Part shown: piece by piece, positions 61,287 through 64,000 of the stretch
Numbering within the stretch: the first letter of the stretch is position 1
Layout: each line of letters starts with the position of its first letter
Origin: CALLCD01 sp039817885
Lineage (GTDB): Bacteria; Pseudomonadota; Alphaproteobacteria; Caulobacterales; Hyphomonadaceae
Direction: 5' to 3'
Length of the DNA stretch: 64,000 bases
NCBI GenBank assembly: GCA_039817885.1
Contig: JBCBUY010000004.1
Coordinates: forward strand, 14,312-78,311
Made by a program: the position numbers and the translations under genes
Notes under the pieces: generated by a model
Databases searched by the model: none
Told to the model about the DNA's origin: nothing
The model's input: the letters and a program-made list of their open reading frames with translations, nothing else

Positions 61287-61320
61287 GGTCAACTTACGCT
61301 ACTTAGTTGCAGTGTTGACC
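61287..61320. promoter_or_regulatory. GGTCAAC/GTTGACC inverted repeat before DGQHR gene
   Basis: Two 7-bp inverted half-sites, GGTCAAC and GTTGACC, lie 20 bp apart, the second directly before the GTG at 61322. The half-sites match those of the palindrome at 60873-60889. They could be two contacts of one operator, or -35-like TTGAC elements facing both ways. Confidence 0.4.
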
Positions 61321-61321
61321 G

Positions 61322-63682
61322 GTGAGTTTGCCAATCTGTAATAGTTGCGGTCAAAGTTCTACCGAGGATGGTAGTGATTCGATGTTGACCGAAGGAATTG
61401 TAAAAACCGAGGGCGAGAGACGCGCCGAATATGCCAAACGGCGTAAGGGCTTCGATGAAGCATCTTTCGCATTCGAAGAGCAAGATGAGCAAGAAACCAA
61501 CGGGTGGTCACTACTCCGGCAGAACAAAAACAACATCAGAATGCGGAGACCAAAAAGCGCCCAAACAGTGCTTGAGAACCGCTTATGGAATGTTCTCTAC
61601 CGCTTCGGATACCAAGAACTCAACTCACAGAAGCCGTTGGAAGTTGAGCTGACGGTGGATGGAAGACTCCAACGCACGACAATAAGCGTGTTCGCAAAAG
61701 ATGCCGAAACCGCGGTAGTTGGCATATGCAAATCGGAGCCCGAAACCAAAGCGCTATCAATGCGACGGCAGATCGAACGGTTATCATCCGTTCAAAGGCC
61801 GCTAGCTAATGCGATCCGTAAGCACTATGGACATGGTTTTAAGCCAAAGCTTCTTTGGGTAATCGCAACCGACAAAATACGCTGGTCTAGTAATGACTTG
61901 AGCTTGGCAAGCGAACACAACATCCAAGTCATCCAGTCAAAAGAACTTCTCTACTTTGAGGAAATATCGAAAAAGTTAGGAAAAGCCGCGAGGTATCAGT
62001 TTCATGCAGAATACCTAGCTGATCAAAAGGTTCCTGCTTTGACAGGCCGCAAGGTACCAGCTGTGCGGACTAAAATTGGTGGAAAGCGAGCGTACTTCTT
62101 CTCGGCAAGACCGGTAGATATATTGCGAATAGCCTTTGTGAATCATCGCGACTTGCGAGATCCGACCGGTGCACCCTCTTACCAGAGGTTAGTTAAGCCC
62201 AATCGTCTCCGTGAGATAGGCTCGTTTCTTAATGAAGGTGGCTTCTTTCCAAACACCATCTTGCTCAATTTTCATCGCTCTCCCAAATTTGAACGCCACA
62301 CCAAGGACAAACAATCAGGTATTCAGTTCGGAGAGCTAATCCTTCCGGATCGCTACAAAAGTTGTTGGGTAATTGATGGTCAGCACCGCTTGTACGGAAC
62401 TACATTTGCGAACGATACCACGATTGAGAACCCCCTTTTCTTCATCGCCTTCGACGGCATCAAAACTGACGAAGAAGCAGATATATTCGTTACGATAAAC
62501 GCCAAGCAAACCAAGGTGCCACCGAAGCTCTTAGCCGAGCTAGATGGTGAAGTTAAATGGAACTCTAGTAATATTCGGGATCGCCTGTCCGCTATATCCT
62601 CTCGAGCAGTTGATCTACTTAATAATGAGGGAGCAGGAGCCCTTGAAGGTCGAGTTGCGACACCCGGTTTATCCAACTCTGACGAACAACCTCTAACACT
62701 ACCGATTTTCCAACAGGCAATTCTCCAATCGAAGCTATTGGGATCGATTAATTCTCGGACCAAGGACTTTATCCCAGGAGTTTGCTGGGACGGTGACTCT
62801 GAACGTAGCCTTATTCGCATGGTCGAGTTCTTGGGCTGGTATTTCAAGCACCTCGAAATGATCAACAGTCACAGGTGGAACAGTGGGAAGTCAGGATATT
62901 TATGCTCCAACTTCGGCGTTGCGGGACACATCAGACTTCTCGGAGAGATTATAAATTTCATCGAAACAAAGGAAAATTGCAATCTGTCGGAAGCCAAACT
63001 ATCTGAAATTCAATCAATTGTGCAGGAATACCTCGAGCCGGTATTCACGTTCATTAAAGAAGCTGACGACGCTACGTTTGAGAAACGATTCAAAGTACCA
63101 TTTGGAAGCGGCGGCCCCGCTAGGTACTTCTTCGCACTAGTTTCTCTCATAAGAGACCAGAATAGAGATTTTGAACCCGACGGATTTGAGGAATTTATAC
63201 AAACCATTTCTCAGGAGGCGGCTGAACAAGCTGACAAAGACGTAAAGTGGATTCAGACAGTCGTGGCCGACTACGTGATCTCGTTGTTGCGCCAGCTATA
63301 TGACGACCACTTCTTCGATAAAGGTGTGCCAAGAGAAATTCAAAAAGCTTGTCAGACTAAGCGTGTAGACGACGATGTTGACGTCAAACTACCCGTCGAA
63401 ACGTATCTAGATTGGATCCATCTCAAGAAAATCATAGAACAGAAAGCGGTTCGAGATGTCGCTGGAAGCACCCTAAGCATTCAGCTTCCAGAAGAAAAGA
63501 ATGGGCGTCATAGCTACTTTGGTTGGTTCGATAAACTCAACGAGGTTCGTCGGATCCCCGCTCATCCCGCTGGCCGATACTATAAGCAAGAGGACATTGA
63601 TCTTCTAAATACCGTGACAGCGGCTTTGAAAGATAGCTTGCCCAAAGAAATTGTGGAGGCCGCACATGCGACCATTTCTTAA
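61322..63682 (+). CDS. DGQHR-domain (DndB-like) protein with N-terminal nuclease-like region
   Basis: 786 residues from a GTG at 61322; an ATG at 61382 would remove a CxSC start and give 766. The centre has the DGQHR motif (WVIDGQHRLYGTTFAN, Asp352 to Arg356) and FVTINAKQTKVPPKLLAELD, as in DndB and related proteins of DNA-modification systems. Residues about 82-145 (LENRLWNVLYRFGYQEL; ISVFAKDAETAVVGICKSE) look like a degraded PD-(D/E)xK nuclease fold, with Cys-Lys where Glu-x-Lys would be expected. The last third is helical and unassigned. It overlaps a DNA adenine methylase gene by 17 bp, so the two are coupled. AT-rich and codon use unlike the host region. Confidence 0.82.
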   Translation: MSLPICNSCGQSSTEDGSDSMLTEGIVKTEGERRAEYAKRRKGFDEASFAFEEQDEQETNGWSLLRQNKNNIRMRRPKSAQTVLENRLWNVLYRFGYQELNSQKPLEVELTVDGRLQRTTISVFAKDAETAVVGICKSEPETKALSMRRQIERLSSVQRPLANAIRKHYGHGFKPKLLWVIATDKIRWSSNDLSLASEHNIQVIQSKELLYFEEISKKLGKAARYQFHAEYLADQKVPALTGRKVPAVRTKIGGKRAYFFSARPVDILRIAFVNHRDLRDPTGAPSYQRLVKPNRLREIGSFLNEGGFFPNTILLNFHRSPKFERHTKDKQSGIQFGELILPDRYKSCWVIDGQHRLYGTTFANDTTIENPLFFIAFDGIKTDEEADIFVTINAKQTKVPPKLLAELDGEVKWNSSNIRDRLSAISSRAVDLLNNEGAGALEGRVATPGLSNSDEQPLTLPIFQQAILQSKLLGSINSRTKDFIPGVCWDGDSERSLIRMVEFLGWYFKHLEMINSHRWNSGKSGYLCSNFGVAGHIRLLGEIINFIETKENCNLSEAKLSEIQSIVQEYLEPVFTFIKEADDATFEKRFKVPFGSGGPARYFFALVSLIRDQNRDFEPDGFEEFIQTISQEAAEQADKDVKWIQTVVADYVISLLRQLYDDHFFDKGVPREIQKACQTKRVDDDVDVKLPVETYLDWIHLKKIIEQKAVRDVAGSTLSIQLPEEKNGRHSYFGWFDKLNEVRRIPAHPAGRYYKQEDIDLLNTVTAALKDSLPKEIVEAAHATIS

Positions 63683-64000
63683 GTGGGCTGGGGGGAAGCG
63701 ATGGATGGTCGATTCAAATCAGTTTCGGGCTCCTTTGCACCAGGGAACCTATATAGAACCCTTTTTGGGTGGAGGAGCAGTGTTCTTCTCACTGCTCCCT
63801 GAAAAGGCGAGCTTATCCGATACCAACGAACGACTGATTGAGCTCTATAAAGTAATACGCGATCACTCTGGATCGTTCAGGGACAAGCTCAAAAAGCACG
63901 CCAAGCAACACTCAAGAGATCACTATTATGAAGTGAGAGGCACTGATTTCGATTGCCCGATCGAACGTGCGGCACAGTTTCTGTATCTAAATCGCACCTG
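63666..64000 (+). CDS. Dam-type DNA adenine methyltransferase, 3' end cut by window
   Basis: N6-adenine methylase of the D12/Dam class. 111 codons are visible, with the frame open at the right edge. It starts RPFLKWAGGKRWM (Dam signature), followed by the S-adenosylmethionine motif YIEPFLGGGAVFF (29-41), LSDTNERLIELYKVI and AAQFLYLNRT. The catalytic DPPY motif would lie further right. The start overlaps the DGQHR gene by 17 bp. It may mark self DNA for the DGQHR partner; the recognition site cannot be told. Confidence 0.88.
   Translation, partial: MRPFLKWAGGKRWMVDSNQFRAPLHQGTYIEPFLGGGAVFFSLLPEKASLSDTNERLIELYKVIRDHSGSFRDKLKKHAKQHSRDHYYEVRGTDFDCPIERAAQFLYLNRT

Larger units (their letters stand above)
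58245..64000. mobile_element. Putative integrated element downstream of tRNA-Ser, right end beyond window
   Basis: Everything after the tRNA differs from the housekeeping region. There is a large serine recombinase with its usual DUF2924 and DUF3489 partners, several repeats, an AT-rich DGQHR-domain gene and a Dam-type methylase. No repeat of the tRNA 3' end was found in the window, so the right boundary and attachment site are not seen. Large serine recombinases do not usually use tRNA genes, so the tRNA may only be a neighbour or the site of another integrase. Confidence 0.6.

Overview
The window looks like chromosomal DNA of an alphaproteobacterium, probably a marine or aquatic heterotroph close to Hyphomonadaceae or Parvularculaceae. 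The family is an inference. It rests on the proB-obgE-GNAT-rpmA-rplU order, an L21 protein with a long C-terminal extension, the Anbu/transglutaminase/alpha-E/ATP-grasp cluster, and lipoprotein and TonB-dependent catabolic genes. Most of the window is moderately GC-rich; the last 3 kb are clearly richer in AT.

Positions 1-32,000 hold a large accessory catabolic region. A truncated PQQ alcohol dehydrogenase lipoprotein sits at the left edge. Then come acyl-CoA and hydrolase genes in four transcription units: a DPP-like lipoprotein peptidase, MatB-like ligase, serine hydrolase and BAAT-type thioesterase; an enoyl-CoA hydratase relative and CoA-transferase; a VOC protein and GntR regulator; and an oxidoreductase, thioesterase and acyl-CoA ligase. 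Three copies of a CCAAAGTGTATACACTTTGG-type palindrome lie at their promoters, so they look like one GntR regulon.

Next is a tightly packed 11-gene minus-strand operon read from 26,815 down to 15,133: P450, membrane serine hydrolase, DppA, DgcN, DgcA, TetR, MFS carrier, PepSY protein, serine hydrolase and two membrane proteins. A second palindrome type, CAGTAYGAYCRTAYTG, lies at its promoter (shared with a divergent beta-propeller/serine hydrolase unit) and again before a TonB-dependent receptor. Between that unit and the receptor lies the wreck of an acyl-CoA dehydrogenase gene. My reading, an inference, is that the region imports and takes apart a compound with D-amino-acid or amide bonds and an acyl or isoprenoid part: outer-membrane receptor, periplasmic hydrolases, inner-membrane carriers, D-amino-acid enzymes, then P450 and CoA-dependent steps.

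Positions 33,000-58,000 are mostly conserved housekeeping: guaA, an FMN reductase, an RsmB-like methyltransferase, modABC, a propionyl/acyl-CoA carboxylase alpha subunit, an ion channel, a DUF1501/DUF1800 pair, the Anbu cluster, an acetolactate-synthase-like enzyme with an aldehyde dehydrogenase, proB, obgE, rpmA and rplU.

From tRNA-Ser(CGA) at 58,155 onward the DNA looks like an integrated element. It has a large serine recombinase with its usual DUF2924 and DUF3489 partners, short repeats, and an overlapping pair made of a DGQHR-domain (DndB-like) protein and a Dam-type DNA adenine methylase cut by the right edge. That pair is a candidate DNA-modification or defence module.
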